Assembly (NCBI GenBank): GCA_015680685.1
Contig: MNCI01017913.1
Span: 2,141,940 to 2,205,939, forward strand
DNA from: Gnetum montanum
Lineage: Eukaryota > Streptophyta > Gnetopsida > Gnetales > Gnetaceae
DNA length: 64,000 nt
Reading direction: 5' to 3'
How positions within the stretch are numbered: the stretch's first letter is position 1; the number at the start of each line of letters is the position of its first letter. The notes under the pieces are model-generated. The model was not told the DNA's origin, made no database searches, and saw only the letters and a list, made by a program, of their open reading frames with translations. A program made the position numbers and the translations under genes. Below are positions 45,031 through 56,990 of the stretch, in pieces.

Positions 45031-48000
45031 TTGGATCATGGCTCCCTTTGGTTTAGGCTTGGGCCAACAAGTTTCTAACCTACCTACTTAATCACTTCAC
45101 ACTTGGCCTTAGACACTGCAACCATTGTTGAGGAAACTTTGCTACCATGATCTACTAGTCTCATTGTCAAATTTATTGTGGATGACCATGACACTCATGT
45201 AAAAGGTGAATATCATTATGGCATGTATACCCTAGGCACATGCAAGTTATTCCATAGTTGGAATATGCTAAAGTTTGCTCAATACAATATTAGCAAGACA
45301 TTTATGATAGGTCACCATGTCGACACTTTCTTTCAAAATCCTCTAGGCACTTTCTACCACCTACAAGCATAAGTCTTATCTTAATTTTTGTTCACCTTTG
45401 TTTTTATTTAGGCTACTTAATTATAATAATTTTGATTCACATGATATAAGTATAGGATAGATGATGATGAATTTATCAAGAATGATTAAGTCTTATCCTT
45501 GACACATACTACCTTACAGGTTTTTGCTCAAGGTACATCCATGAGACTTATGGTCTTGGAGTAGCTTCAAGATGATTTTATTAGATATACATCATGTCAC
45601 TCCCAAGCCTACCATAGGTGTGTGGCCAACAAGACTACTCATCTTTGGTGGAATCTTCAAGACTTAGGTGTTCACACACTTGTAACCTTCAAGGCTCCAA
45701 AATTTCTTCAACCAAGTAAGCAACTTTAAAATGTTCATATTTTAAAATTTTTTAATTATTGGTGTAGACATTCTCTAGTCATGTTATTTTCTTGTTATGT
45801 GGGCATTAATCATTTTGGCTATGCATTTATGAGCTTAATTTAAAAATTTGGCTATGTATGTTATGTATTGTTTCTTTACTTTTTTATTTTTATATGTCCT
45901 ATGTAATGTGCTCATGCTTGAAGGCTAACAGGCTATTCATGTTGTGTTGTAGAGCCTATGCCAAAATCTACTATTGTCGTGATTAATTCAAGATGTATAG
46001 AGGAGATATTTATCCTTAAGTAGAGTAAGGTAGAATTAATGTAGGAGTGGCTAGCTAGTAGAGCACCTACAAAGATCCAAAAAAAGATTATCAACACAGT
46101 TTTCTTTAATATTTTTATGGTTCCTAGCCCATTCATGTCAATAGTAGAGATAATGAAAATCATTAACTCCTTTGAAAAATGAGTTAATAAATTCATAGCT
46201 CACATTTATAGTGTACCTTTCACTTTCTTCATTAATAAATCTACATTTAGTGAGATCTTTGGCATACCTTGTAATGGCATGAAAGTTGCCACAAAGATAG
46301 GCAAAGAGGTGGATCACAAGAAGGAGGTGGAAGAATGGCTAAACACTCATCATGGCAGTAGTGGTTTGTCTCTGAACAGATGTTAGGTCATAGAGGCTAA
46401 CAAGATGTATCCATTATTCCATTCTAGAGAATTTCTTATGTTGCTATCATAAAAAATGGTACTTGGAATTTTGTAGGCTTGGATCATGGAGAAGGTCCTC
46501 ATCAAGGGTTCTCAGTTCAACTGGGTTGTCTACTTGGTTTCCAAGCTATAGGATGAGATCCTAAAATTCCATAACAACCTTGAGATGACATGCCATATGC
46601 ACTTTTTATTTTATGTAAAATATCTAAGGAAGTTCATAGAATTTGTGATGGTCAAGAGGTATGGAAAATGGATAAGTCATGATCCATCCCAATTTTCCAA
46701 ACCTTGGGTGAAACATTTTATCCTAGCCATGCATGTTTGGAATCCACCAATGGAGGATATTGTGGAGTTGTTGTCTATTACCACTAAAACATTTAGTGGT
46801 GTATGTTTTCCTTCCCCTAACAGCATGGGGGCTAAATCCCATATTATGCATGAGAATGCTAGAATGGCCAAGGAGTTGCATGCAAAGGTTGATGATGTAG
46901 CCAATGTAAAGTTGAAGCAACCACTAGTTGAGGAGACTGTTATAGCTGTGGAGTAACTAGTGAAGAAGAAGATTTTCCTTAAGATTTTCCTAGCACATCA
47001 CATGATTTTTGGGATGTTTTAGTTGCATTTTTGTTATGTTACTTTTTATTTTTTTGGTTTTTGTATTATTTTGTATATTTTTTTATGTTATGTTATATGT
47101 ATGTTTATGTTACTATATTATTTTTTGAAGAAAAGTTACTAACTTGTTTAATGTTTTTTCTTTGCATTCTTGTAGGTAAAGCTCAAGAACTTGCAGTCCA
47201 AGCCATAGTAAAGGCATAAAGAAAATTGCAAGAGGGGGAGTCACTAAGGCAAAAGGAGGGGGTAGAACCAATGCCCAATGAAACATTAGAGGTCTTGGAT
47301 GCCATATTCTGAGAGTCATCATTTGATGATGAAACTCATGTTGACATTGAGCATGGTCTTCTAGGTATTCATGAATTTTATTTTATGTGTTACATATTAT
47401 AGTTTCATGTTCAAGTTTTTTATAATTTTCAATTGATATTAAAACTCATTGCAGTGCCTAAAATCCTTGCTAAGGCATTAACCTCTACATTTTGTATGAA
47501 ACCATGGGCAAAGGTACTTGACAAGACCAAGTTTATACATGGAATGACCAAAGACATAGTTAATTGGTTACAATAGATTGCTCCCAATGTTGGTAAGAAT
47601 AACAACATATTTTCCTAATTTTTTCTATATATATATTATTTATCTATGTGTTTTGGCATTTTTAAGTTTCATGGTTATATGACCTTAGTTTTGAAAATGG
47701 TTTTTCACTATTTTGTTGATTACTTATTGTCTTCATTTTTATTTTTACGTTTATAATGTCCAAGGTAGTTTTGGATAGAAATTGTGACATTGAGTTTGAT
47801 GAGCTACCTAGGCTACCCCCTAAATTGAAAAATGTTCACAAAGGCTATACAAGAGTGTCATTGAATGTGCTCTTTGTTGTGCCAAGACATCATGAGACAT
47901 TCAATGTTCCAATGAAATCCTTTGGGAAAGAGTTGTAGCATTGGAAAAGGATACCAAATGGCAAGTTAAGATCATCAAAGACCTTAGGAATGATAAGGAC

Positions 48001-48785
48001 TTTGTGAAGGCTTTCATAGCCAATAGAGACTTCTTGCACACTAAGGAGATAAAATGGGCATGTTACTAGAAGACCATCCATAGAAAGGTTGCTCTAGATA
48101 GGAGCCATACCAAGTAGAAAATTCAAATGAACATATTGGTATGCAATATTAAAGACTAGTAGGACTATTGGACGTGGGTCCGTGAGTGGGGAAAGGCACA
48201 TCAAGACCACAAGCACAAGTATAAGGTTAAAAAAGAAAGTTATTATAAGTGGTTATTTGAGGAGGCTATAAAGAGCTACAAGTTAGATATTTTTATGTAA
48301 GGGATTAATGTTGAGGAGGCCTTTAAGTTGTTTGAAGGCTCTCAGGTTGTGTCCAATTCCTCTACCCCTCATATTACTACTACTTTAGGGGAGGAAACCA
48401 CTACCACCCTTTCATGAGAGCCTCCATAATGAATAGATATTAAGGGAAGGAACACCATGATGAGTGTGGACCTTAGGATAGAAGCCTAGGTGAAAACAAA
48501 CAAAGAACAAGTTCTTTAACATTTAGAGGTTGGTCTTCAGAACTTTTGTCTGGAAGACCTTACACCAAAACCTTCATAGGTTTGTATTTTATTTTAAGAT
48601 TTTATTTTAACATATTCTAGTTTTTTTATTGTTTAGCTTTTGATTATGTTGATTACTAATTAAGTTCTTATTTTATTTTTTATTCTTTTTTGTTTGTTAT
48701 GGTGCAAGCACTAGGTGATGGCAGTAGCCCTAGTGACCATGATGATGATCATGTTCCTCCTCCTCCTCCAGTAATTTTGGCTTAG
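45030..48785 (+). pseudogene. Antisense spliced gene inside RE-E, function unknown
   Basis: On the strand opposite to RE-E, broken coding segments are separated by introns. Segments: MAPFGLGLGQQVSNLPT and DDHDTHVKGEYHYGMYTLG (45,030-45,370); a hydrophobic/aromatic region (46,080-46,956) with TFSEIFGIPCNGMK and the long open stretch from 46,585; an acidic segment ending DIEHGLLG (47,176-47,364); FIHGMTKDIVNWL (47,455-47,592); a basic segment REWGKAHQDHKHKYKVKK (about 48,190-48,243); and a Pro/Asp-rich end (48,709-48,785). GT-AG introns fit at 47,365-47,454, 47,593-47,764 and 48,580-48,708. The gene is homologous to the - strand gene at 62,020-64,000 in RE-G. I recognise no catalytic domain. 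Confidence 0.55.
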
Positions 48786-49630
48786 TCCTACCAATTTTGT
48801 CATGTTTTTGGCCATTTTCAGTTATGATGTTGATTGTTATTCTTTTTTATTATCTAGTAATAGCCATTTGAGATAATGAGGTAGTTTGTTGTTGTTCGTT
48901 TTAGTGTTTCATGGTGCAACCATGGCTTTTGGACTTTCTATTTTTATTTTTGTTATCATGGTTATTAAAATTTTGGTTTTATTTATTTGTCACCCTATGT
49001 GACTATGGCTATCAGGCTTGGACATTTAGCTATAAAAGTTTTAATTTTCCTTACATGTTTTAGCATTTTTAGTTTTTTGTATTTCATGTATTCTACATTT
49101 TGTTCATGTTATAAGGCTACATTAGTTAAAACATAAGGTTATAAGGCAATAATTGGTAAAGCATAAAACCAATGCAATCAAGCAAAAACTTAGTGAAAAA
49201 TATGATATAATGACCATAATAAAGATAAGGAAGAAATATATTATAAAATACATTGCCAATTTAAGCACTTGGCAAGCCACTAGTTAAAGGCATTGGTAAG
49301 CCACAAAAAAAAATTTATAAATTTTTTATGATTTTTTAGGTTTTAAAATTTTTATGGTATTTATATGTTGTAAAAGGTAAAGCATAAAAAGAAAAATCAT
49401 AACTAAAAATTAGTTGTAAACTACATGTGAAAGAAGGCTACAACTAGGCAAAATATGGTAAATTAAAATGATATGTGAAACATGTAACCAAAGGTTTAAA
49501 CTAGGCTCAAAAAGTAAATAGAAAAGGCTACATGGTTATTAGCATAGGGGCAAGCAATTAGGGAACATACATCATTTGTGAAAATATTTTCTAATCTTTG
49601 AAATATTAGGATAGGTATAGGGTCTTCATT
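48786..49630. other. AT-rich spacer between the antisense gene and the RE-E protease
   Basis: No coding sequence. Words such as AAGGCTACA and GGTAAAGCATAAA recur (49,115, 49,158, 49,377, 49,435 and 49,527), suggesting eroded short tandem repeats. In RE-G the equivalent interval (61,355-61,850) holds clear minisatellites. The spacer is about 0.8 kb in both copies. Confidence 0.45.
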
Positions 49631-49639
49631 ACACTAGAC

Positions 49640-50330
49640 TCCTATTTCCCTTACTAACCACATTGAATGGGAGCTCTTCCCATGGCACATCCATGATTTG
49701 ATTGTTATTAGTTTGTCCTCATTTACTCTATCAGGCTTCTTGACTTCATTCTTAATAGTAGGAGTCTCTTCCTGAAACTCCACCTCGAACTCATGCTCTA
49801 CGTTAACATTATTATCTACCAAGGAACTTGTAGTATCTTCATGAATAATTATTTCTTCTTCCTCAAAAGGTAGGTGAACTTCTTGATGGATGGGAGAGGA
49901 AACTGCTTGTAATTAAGCTAGCCATGAGTTTAAATCTTAGTGTCTCTTTCACCACCAAGAAGTTGGCTATTTTGGGGAATTGCTTTCCCACCATGAAGTC
50001 TAAAGAAATAAAGCCTTTTATAGCAACCATTGATCCATTAAAGGATTTTAGAGTAGAGGTAGAAGTGTTTTGCATGTGTTCTACTATGCCTAATCATTCA
50101 ATAATAGTTTAAGGTATAATTTTGGTTGTTGTCTTGTCTTTAACATGCACAATGTGAACCTTGTATTGTCCAATCCTTATAGTTATGAAGAGAAGGATGC
50201 TCATTGTTTTTCCACCTTGGGGATTGGTTTTGACTTCACTATCACAACACACTATTGTAGTTGATTTTTTTTCTTCCTTAGGTAAGGATGGTACCATCAC
50301 TTATTGGATTGACTCTTCATTGGTGGGTAT
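49640..50330 (-). pseudogene. RE-E protease and following WEELPF box
   Basis: On the - strand ILLFITIRIGQYKVHIVHVK (about 50,217-50,158) leads to KDKTTTKIIP, where the catalytic Asp-Asp-Gly seen in RE-G is changed. LKSFNGSMVAIKGFISLDFM (about 50,048-49,989) and KQFPKIANFLVVKETLRFKL follow, matching RE-G (LKSFNGACVVVKGTTHINFM at about 60,879). Downstream, DVPWEELPFNVV at about 49,688-49,653 matches TTWAELPFQMV in RE-G at about 61,240. After this box similarity to pol stops and non-coding sequence begins in both elements. The remnant is inactive. Confidence 0.65.
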
Positions 50331-50399
50331 GTTCTCACTAATGGGAATTGAAGCTAGCATATTTACTAGGGCTTTATGATGAGAGGAATAATTCATTAC

Positions 50400-51420
50400 T
50401 AGGACAAAGAGGTTTTTAAAAAGTATTGCTTTGTTTCATGGATTGAGGAAGTCTTTGGCATTAGTAGTTGATTTCTCATTTTTATTGACTTTGAATTCCC
50501 CCTTTCATCCTAGGATGCAATATTCATGTGTCAAGGTTTATGGGTTAGCTTCCTTTCCTTTCTCTTATTGCTTGTGATCCTTGCTTGGTTGACTAATTGA
50601 GGCATTTTGAGCATTAGAGCTCATAGGAATAGTTGAAATGGGTGTAGGCTTTTATGGGCCCACCTCCTTCTAAGCCTTCTCTTGCTTGTTATCTTTGGCC
50701 TTGGGCATAGTAGCAAATTTCTTGCACTACTTGTTAGGTAATTTCTTATTACTGGAGTATGAAGAAGTCATTGCATTGGTCACTACAGGAGGATGTTGAT
50801 CAGTTTGGACTATATTTTTGGTTGTGGTTAGTGGGGGCACTCTAATGATGAAGGGTTCCTTGGTAGACACTAGTGATGACATGCTTACAAAAAAACCCTT
50901 GAACTAGATAAAGTGGAAAGGCACCTTTCATGGCAAGGAGGTATCCAAATCATAAATGGATCCCTAGTAGGTCATGAATTGTTACTAATGTTAAATTCCA
51001 CTATCATGTATGGGCTATTGTTTGTGTTTAATGGGTCTTCATACACCTACATTAACAAGATTTTTGGCCTAATAGGATTTGAGGTGTTGAGCACTAGCTC
51101 TCTATTATCTATCATCTTTTGTAGGTCATCTTTCAAGGCTAAGAAAAAATCGATATCATGAATTGGAAATTGATTATAGTAGCAAAATCGGTCAATTTTG
51201 AAGTACTTAGGTAGTAGTGGATCATCGTTGGTTCTTAAAGTAGGATCGTTAGCAACTTCGCATAATTAATCATGCCTCTTGTGGGAATTTTCAATCATCT
51301 ATTTATATTGGATTTGGTTGCCCTTGAGAAAGTGGTTAAGAATCTCTCATTATCTTAAGGAAAATTTGATGTACTTCAACCAATCATTTCTCTTGAAGTT
51401 AGCCCTTATATGATTTAATG
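50400..51420 (-). pseudogene. RE-E gag C-terminal part
   Basis: The - strand reading contains FKIDRFCYYNQFPIHDIDFF then LALKDDLQKMIDRELVL (about 51,215-51,100). This is equivalent to FKLECFCDYHQLCGHDIYYC and LSLKDDIHHMIDQGKLVL in RE-G (59,727-59,838), the zinc-knuckle-like region of Tat gag. Some metal-ligand residues are lost. Further along, EPFIIRVPPLTTT (about 50,860-50,822) matches RE-G DPFVIRTPRQT. The sequence stops being recognisable beyond about 51,420, so the N-terminal gag and 5' LTR are missing. Confidence 0.6.
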
Positions 51421-51656
51421 TTGACCCCTGATGTTAATGATTGGTAAGTTATGATAGGGGCTTTGGGTTGGCTAGTTTTTGGCCCCTATGTATTATTTTT
51501 CTCTTTCGATACAATGGACATGGATACATGATTTTGTTTTCCCCTTTGTTTGTCCTTTTATTGTGTTTATTTTTGTATGCTACATAGGTGGGATCATGGC
51601 TAGCCTCTATAGAATTCTCTATGTTCTTGCTTTATGAGAAAGCCTACCTAAATGAC
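51421..51656. other. Short spacer between RE-E and RE-F
   Basis: About 235 bases without recognised features, T-rich. It may be the eroded continuation of RE-E gag. Confidence 0.4.
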
Positions 51657-52590
51657 TGATGAGTCATCATTGGTTGGCTATGTCAATGAGGCCTCGTCGA
51701 TGTAGTCGACTACGTCGATGAGGTCTCATCCATGAGGCCCCATCGATGCATCTTGACCTATGTCAATGATGCCTCATTGACATAGTGTCTTTCCATCACC
51801 TATAAATATGTGCCTACTAGCCACATTTATGGAGAGTCTAGATTTTAGTAGTAATGAAGCTCTTGCACTTTTTCCATTTGAAAGTTAAAATTTTTTCCCT
51901 GAGTGCTTGCAATAGGAGTTATTGAGTGTGTGGATCTTTATTCAAGCATTGTTGTACCTGAGCATGACAATGTGTGTGGTAATAAAGAAGAGCCTTTTGA
52001 TAAACCTTGCAACACTTTGGATATATTAGCTCTTTTATTTCTACAATTAATGTTTTTAAGTATTTGTTAATTATTCTCAATTATTTCACAAATATTTTCT
52101 AGCAATTAAGTTAATGAGATTATTAAGCTAGATAGATTAAATACATAAGTATGACTACTTTGAGCATAACATGTATTCACTTGGTAATCCTAGTAGCATT
52201 ATTACTTGGTATGCACAGTAGCATAGCATTTGGTCACTGAGCAGTGGATACGTGGGTTTAGTACATTTACAAAGAGTGGGAATGGATACTTATGTTAGGA
52301 TTAGGTAAATAGTAGTTAATTAATTAATTAAGATTAGTTAACCAAATTCCTTTTACCTACATTTCAAGCATCCAAAATATAAAATACAAAATGATAAAAA
52401 TTAGATGCCTTAGTTACACTTAACCATACCATTGTACATCAAAACTATAATTCAGAGTGCAATGATTAACTTTAAGGTTAAATTCACTTTATAAAGGGCT
52501 AGTGCATTGGAAACATGGAATTTGACTGAGTCATGCATGAACACTTTGTGATTTGTATGGTTGGGTGTAGGGGTACCTCACCACTCTTCA
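51657..52590 (+). repeat. RE-F 5' LTR (934 bp)
   Basis: It starts TGATGAGTCATCATTGG and ends CACTCTTCA. Between 51,692 and 51,785 it carries strong palindromes: a 32-base near-palindrome centred on GTAGTCGACTAC (51,692-51,723) and a perfect inverted repeat CTATGTCAATGA / TCATTGACATAG with a 4-base loop (51,758-51,785). CCTATAAATATG follows (TATA at about 51,800). The sequence of the palindromes differs from that in RE-C although the position is the same. Confidence 0.7.
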
Positions 52591-52610
52591 TTGGCACCAT
52601 TTCTGGGGAC
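52591..52610 (+). other. RE-F primer-binding-like site
   Basis: TTGGCACCATTTCTGGGGAC directly follows the LTR end. It is homologous to 27,505-27,523 in RE-C and to the tRNA-Asp-type site of Athila elements. Confidence 0.65.
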
Positions 52611-52744
52611 TTTATTTGTGGAACATGTGCTATTTATGTCTAAGTGAATACAACTGATATCATTATATAAACTTAAATGTCAATAACATTTGTGCTATAC
52701 ATAAATTATAAAAGCACAATGACAATTCCATTTTGTTTTACAAA

Positions 52745-54690
52745 ATGTCTTCTTCTTCTTGTAAGCATGATGATATTAAATCATTGATTCCATAGGAATG
52801 TAAGGTGGTATACACTCATCCAGATGAGTTTGTGCCAAATTTCACCTTCATCCTACATGAAGATAAATAGATGTGATGGCGTGATATGAAGGGCACCATC
52901 ATTTTTTCCCCTAATAGATCTGTTCTCGGAATGCTAATTAAAACCTTTAAGAAGTTGGGCATAGCATATCTTCACAAAGAGTACATTATGGATGGATATA
53001 ACAATCAAAACTATTGTCCCACTGAAACATAACATAAGTGGGATAAACATCAGGAGAGTCTCCATGATGCCACAAAGGGGAAACATTATACTAATCCCTT
53101 GTTCCTACTAGATTAAGAGGACAACAACGATCCTCCCTTGGAAGGTTCTTAACATGAAGATTCTTCACCCTCTGTTACTGATGGTGCAGGTGTGAACTTG
53201 ACCTTGCAATCAACTATTCATAAATTGAGTTCAAGAAAGAGTGATAGCCAAGGTAGGGACTCAGGTGAACATCGCAATAATAAGGGATCTAATGATGGAG
53301 ATCATAAAAAGTGTAAGATTGGTGGAAGACACCGTGGTGGTGGTGGCGATCCACCTTCCTCTTCATCTGATTCTAAACATTCATCTTCATATGATGGTTC
53401 TCATAGAAGCCACCTTCAAAATAACCATGATGAAGGTGATTGATAAGACAACAATAATTGTGAAGGCCACAAAAATCAAAGGGGTGGCTGAAACCATCAT
53501 TGACATCATCAATGTAGTGATGATGATGAGCCTTTATTGGTAACTCAAAGTATGCTTAACATTGCAGAGGTAGTAAGGATTCCTACCAAGCATATGAAGG
53601 ATACTTGGATCAAGTGCCTAGATATGAACAATATCCCAAGATTTGAGTGGGGATACAATTCTAATCCATAGACATATCTACAAGCTTTTCAATAGCCTTA
53701 CAAAACATTGAGAATGAGTAGTAGTAACTCAAGTTTTTTTCAAGGACACTCATTAAGAAAGCTGAAAGTTGGTACTGGTCCTTTGAACCAGAATCTATCC
53801 AAAGATGGAGTACCATGTTAGAACTATTCAATGAAAAATATCAAACATACTCTAAAGTGTCTAATTTAAGAAAGAAAATCCAAGGTTGGAAACAAGGAGC
53901 ACATGAACCCTTGGATGCTACTATGGATTAATACTATTCACTCCTACACAGATGTCCTAGCCATGGTTACTCTTAGAGGGAACAACTTCACCACATCATA
54001 GATGGACTTAGGGAAAAAACAAAAAGAATCCTTAGGGTGTATGCCCAAGGGAGGTTGTTTGAAATGAGATCTCACTAGATCCAAAGGTTAATTTAGCTAG
54101 TAGCAAAAGCAAAAGGTAAGCTATGAAGAAGGGAGAATGCTAAAGAGTACAATACGGAGCCATCCATCAAAAAATGAGAGGTGCAATTTTGTGACAAGGA
54201 GGAGTTACCACTTGATGAAATGGTGAATAGAAAGATCATTCCTATTTAAAAAATGTTGATAAGTTATGGGACTCTTTGAATAAAAAGTTTTAAACCGCTT
54301 TGACGATTGCTAAAGAATCCAAAGAGTAAAATAGTGATCATAATCATAGATGGTGAAAAGAAGCTAAACGTGCCTATTAAAGAGTTAAGGACAAAGGTGT
54401 TGTAGTAGAGGAAGTTGTGAAGTTTGAATTTGATGATGAAATTGAATGCGACATCTATCAATATGAACATCCAAAAGGATGCTACCCTATGGTGTCACAC
54501 TTACAAGAGTCTAGAATGTATGCATTAAATTCTTGCCTAGCATGTAGACAAGCTCCAAGATGATTGCCTTACCCTCAAGGTAGTCCAAGATAGTTCCACC
54601 AGCAGCAACAAGCTTACTACCCAAGTGGAACACCTCCACAACCTTATGAATAGTATCAACAATGGTACTAGAACACCATAAATTTTAGGA
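52745..54690 (+). pseudogene. RE-F gag (Athila-like)
   Basis: The ATG at 52,745 (MSSSSCKHDDIKSLIP) opens a frame continuing with a few stops to 53,443, ending in a Ser/His/Asp-rich low-complexity region with a GRHRGGGGDPPSSSS segment. In later broken frames, ELFNEKYQTYSKV-like sequence, IQGWKQGAHEPLDATMD (about 53,879-53,929) and HRCPSHGYS match RE-C gag; the CPSHG residues match the CPHHG block typical of Athila. IECDIYQYEHPKGCYPMV (about 54,444-54,497) corresponds to the RE-C Cys stretch, and a Gln/Pro-rich tail follows. Many stops; non-functional. Confidence 0.6.
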
Positions 54691-54712
54691 CTCTCATGAT
54701 TTAGCATAGTCC

Positions 54713-56965
54713 TGAAATTTGGGAAAGGATTGCTACAAAAGAGGCATCATGTTAGATCGTGTAGATCGCATGGCATCCCGAAAGTCCTAATGCCTACAAA
54801 GTTACTTCCAAAATTGCTTTCCACCCTCTACAGCACAATTAACATGGTACCTAGCCATGAGGCTAGCTTGCATGCAAAAGGCACTTGGGGTAAACTATAC
54901 AATCTCGACAACTTTCTATTGCCCGAGCTGACAAGCTTGCCATACCCTCTAGCTTGCCTAGCTTGATGCTTGACCCAGCTGATGGTGTATCCAAGGACCA
55001 TCCTAGGAGCTGTCGAAGGTGTTTAGGATGCACTAAATAGTTTGGCAAGTTTTCTAACCATAGGAACTTGCTACGTTGCATAGCGTAGCAGGCCTTGAGA
55101 AGGCTAATCAGGCACCAAAGATGCAGATTGACAATGACTCAGCCCTCCAGGGTACCTACCTCGCTTCATCCTTAAAGCATGAGCAACATGAAATAACAAA
55201 ATGTGGTAAGTTTTATCAAAAATCATCTCAATTTGAGTGCTACGCTGTGCTATGCTACACAGCGTAGTAGGGATTTACTGTGACAATACTCCTACTCAAA
55301 TTACTCTGATGAAGTAAGCATATTTTCCCATGCCTCAACCATCAAACATGATTATTTTGTTTCTTTGCCAAGACATGACTGACATTCCATGACAAAACAT
55401 TCGCAATTTGAGCTAGAATTCAAGTTACACTGGGTGCTACATTGTGCTATGCTACACAACGTAGCATAGCATAGCAGGGACAAAATGCACGAAGGTCCTC
55501 TGCCAAGTGGTTCCAGCAAAATAATTGCACTTGGCCATGCTCTGAACTCTAAGATTGCCTATCCCAATTTGCCCCTCAGTTTCATGCAAAGTTTCTTGAC
55601 AAGGTGTCGCAAATTAAAATAGGAATTCATCTCACATTTGTTGATATGTTGTGTTATGCTACACAGTGTAGCACAGTGTAGCAAGGACACAAAGAATGAA
55701 AGTGTTCCAAGGATGAACTCCATAGGTCCCAAGAACCTTTAACATGGAAGGAAGGGTTGTCAATTGCAAAAGTTTCTTGCCTAGCCAAGCCTTAGATAGG
55801 TATTCTCAGCTTTCAAGCAAGATGTTCAAGATTGGCAACTACACTAGACAGCATAGCACAGTGTAGCATGCAAGTGTTTATGTTATGCTGATACATTGGG
55901 CAACGTAAGTAGCATAACAATCATGTGGAAGCATCAAGACATCTTTGGTTAACCCTAGAACTTGTTAAAAATGGTCACTTTTGACCTAGCATCTCTTCAA
56001 CGGATAGGATCAGCAAGTTTTCTTTGTTTTGCATCCCCCTGTTGATTCCCAAAGTTGTCCCTATGTTTGATCCTACTCGCAAGAGTAGGAAAGACGTAGT
56101 CCTAGAGCATAGGCTCCACTTTGCATTCATTGTTGGCATTCTTTGTAACAAACATGGCTATTCTCTAGATTTTGGCACATGCAGACTGAACAGTATGGTC
56201 ACATCACAACAAGTTTCACGTTTAGCGTTACATCTGCAGTGTAGCATTACGCAGCAGTTTGGCACATTCACGTTTGCACCATGTGGGACCCAGGACATGT
56301 GGTATCCAAACCACATCTTTCTCCTATTTCTAGCCCTATAAATACCCTAGTGAAAAACGTTCAAGGGGGTTGGCTTGGAAAGTTGGCATTTTTGGCATTT
56401 TGGCTTTCTTGCAATTGGCATTTTGGCAGTTGGCTTTCTGGTGATTGGCTCTGGCGAAGAAACTAGAAAGTGGAAGGTTAACAAGTAGAAAACTCTAGTA
56501 GTAGCACCTCCCAATCTCTTCTAGCCTAGTAGGCACCAGCTCATTAGTCCCTATTAGTAGGACATTGGCAGTACTTCAAGACCTATGACCATACTATTCC
56601 ATTATAACCTGTGCCTATCCACACTGTGCATCAGTTCTACACCTTCCAATCAAACAAAGATCAAATCCCCTGATCTTGGGGTGGTGCACTCTCACTCAAG
56701 CATGTTTCATTTCTTTTTTGCTATCACCATATTTTGCATCATTGCTTACCAATTTATGTTTATCTCTTAATTTATACATAACATCTTTGAAACAATTATT
56801 TATTAAAGGTTATTGTACACCGATTAAGTCCCTATCTAATCGAGTGGACCATTTAGGAAACCCTACTTTTGTTTACTCTAGCACAGCCCTCACGTAGATC
56901 CGAGGTTAAGCTATACGCCCGATAACCTCTTGGTGGTCTAGCCACCAATGTTTTAATCACTATAG
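54713..56965 (+). repeat. RE-G 5' LTR (about 2.25 kb)
   Basis: It starts TGAAATTTGGG and ends near CACTATA at 56,965, by alignment with solo LTR-D. Palindromic units made of GCTATGCTACACAGCGTAGC-like sequence recur at about 55,070, 55,240, 55,438, 55,650, 55,845, 55,885 and 56,220. TATAAATA is at 56,337. It is about 500 bp longer than LTR-D. Confidence 0.7.
56337..56344 (+). promoter_or_regulatory. TATA box of the RE-G LTR
   Basis: TATAAATA in the context TAGCCCTATAAATACCC, matching 22,095 in solo LTR-D. The palindromic units lie upstream of it. Confidence 0.55.
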
Positions 56966-56972
56966 TTTTTCG

Positions 56973-56990
56973 TGCTAGAAGTAGGGCCTC
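56973..56990 (+). other. RE-G primer-binding-like site
   Basis: GTGCTAGAAGTAGGGCC lies eight bases after the LTR end. It resembles the GCGCTAGAAGGAGGGCC-type site of Tat elements and the RE-B site at 18,671. Confidence 0.5.

Larger units (their letters stand above)
37205..51420 (-). mobile_element. RE-E: - strand Tat-like Ty3/gypsy element with an antisense gene between protease and polymerase
   Basis: Read from right to left the order is gag end (51,420-50,400), protease (50,300-49,640), an 8.9 kb region holding a gene on the + strand (about 45,030-48,785), reverse transcriptase (40,610-39,290), RNase H (39,225-38,763) and integrase (38,330-37,205). Protein-level similarity to RE-G covers the gag end, protease and the WxELPF box after it. 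The left side is cut off by RE-B and the gag is truncated at about 51,420 before RE-F. No LTR of this copy is recognised. All domains contain stops. Confidence 0.7.
51657..54712 (+). mobile_element. RE-F: 5' part of an Athila-like LTR retrotransposon, cut by RE-G
   Basis: It comprises a 934-bp 5' LTR, a primer-binding-like site and gag. It is related to RE-C: the LTR starts with the same TGATGAGTCAT, ends CACTCTTCA (compare CACTCATCA), has the GTTGAGTGTAGGGGTA-type 3' segment (TTGGGTGTAGGGGTACCTC at 52,561), and the gags align. At 54,713 the LTR of RE-G begins. The rest of RE-F is not seen in the window and may lie to the right of RE-G. Confidence 0.65.

Noticed and set aside
40700-49640. Interpretation of the antisense gene region of RE-E as a simple nested insertion of another LTR element
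   Set aside because: No LTR pair or target duplication is visible at its borders, and a homologous antisense gene lies after the same WxELPF box in RE-G. It is not excluded outright; it is named as the refuting alternative in the findings.
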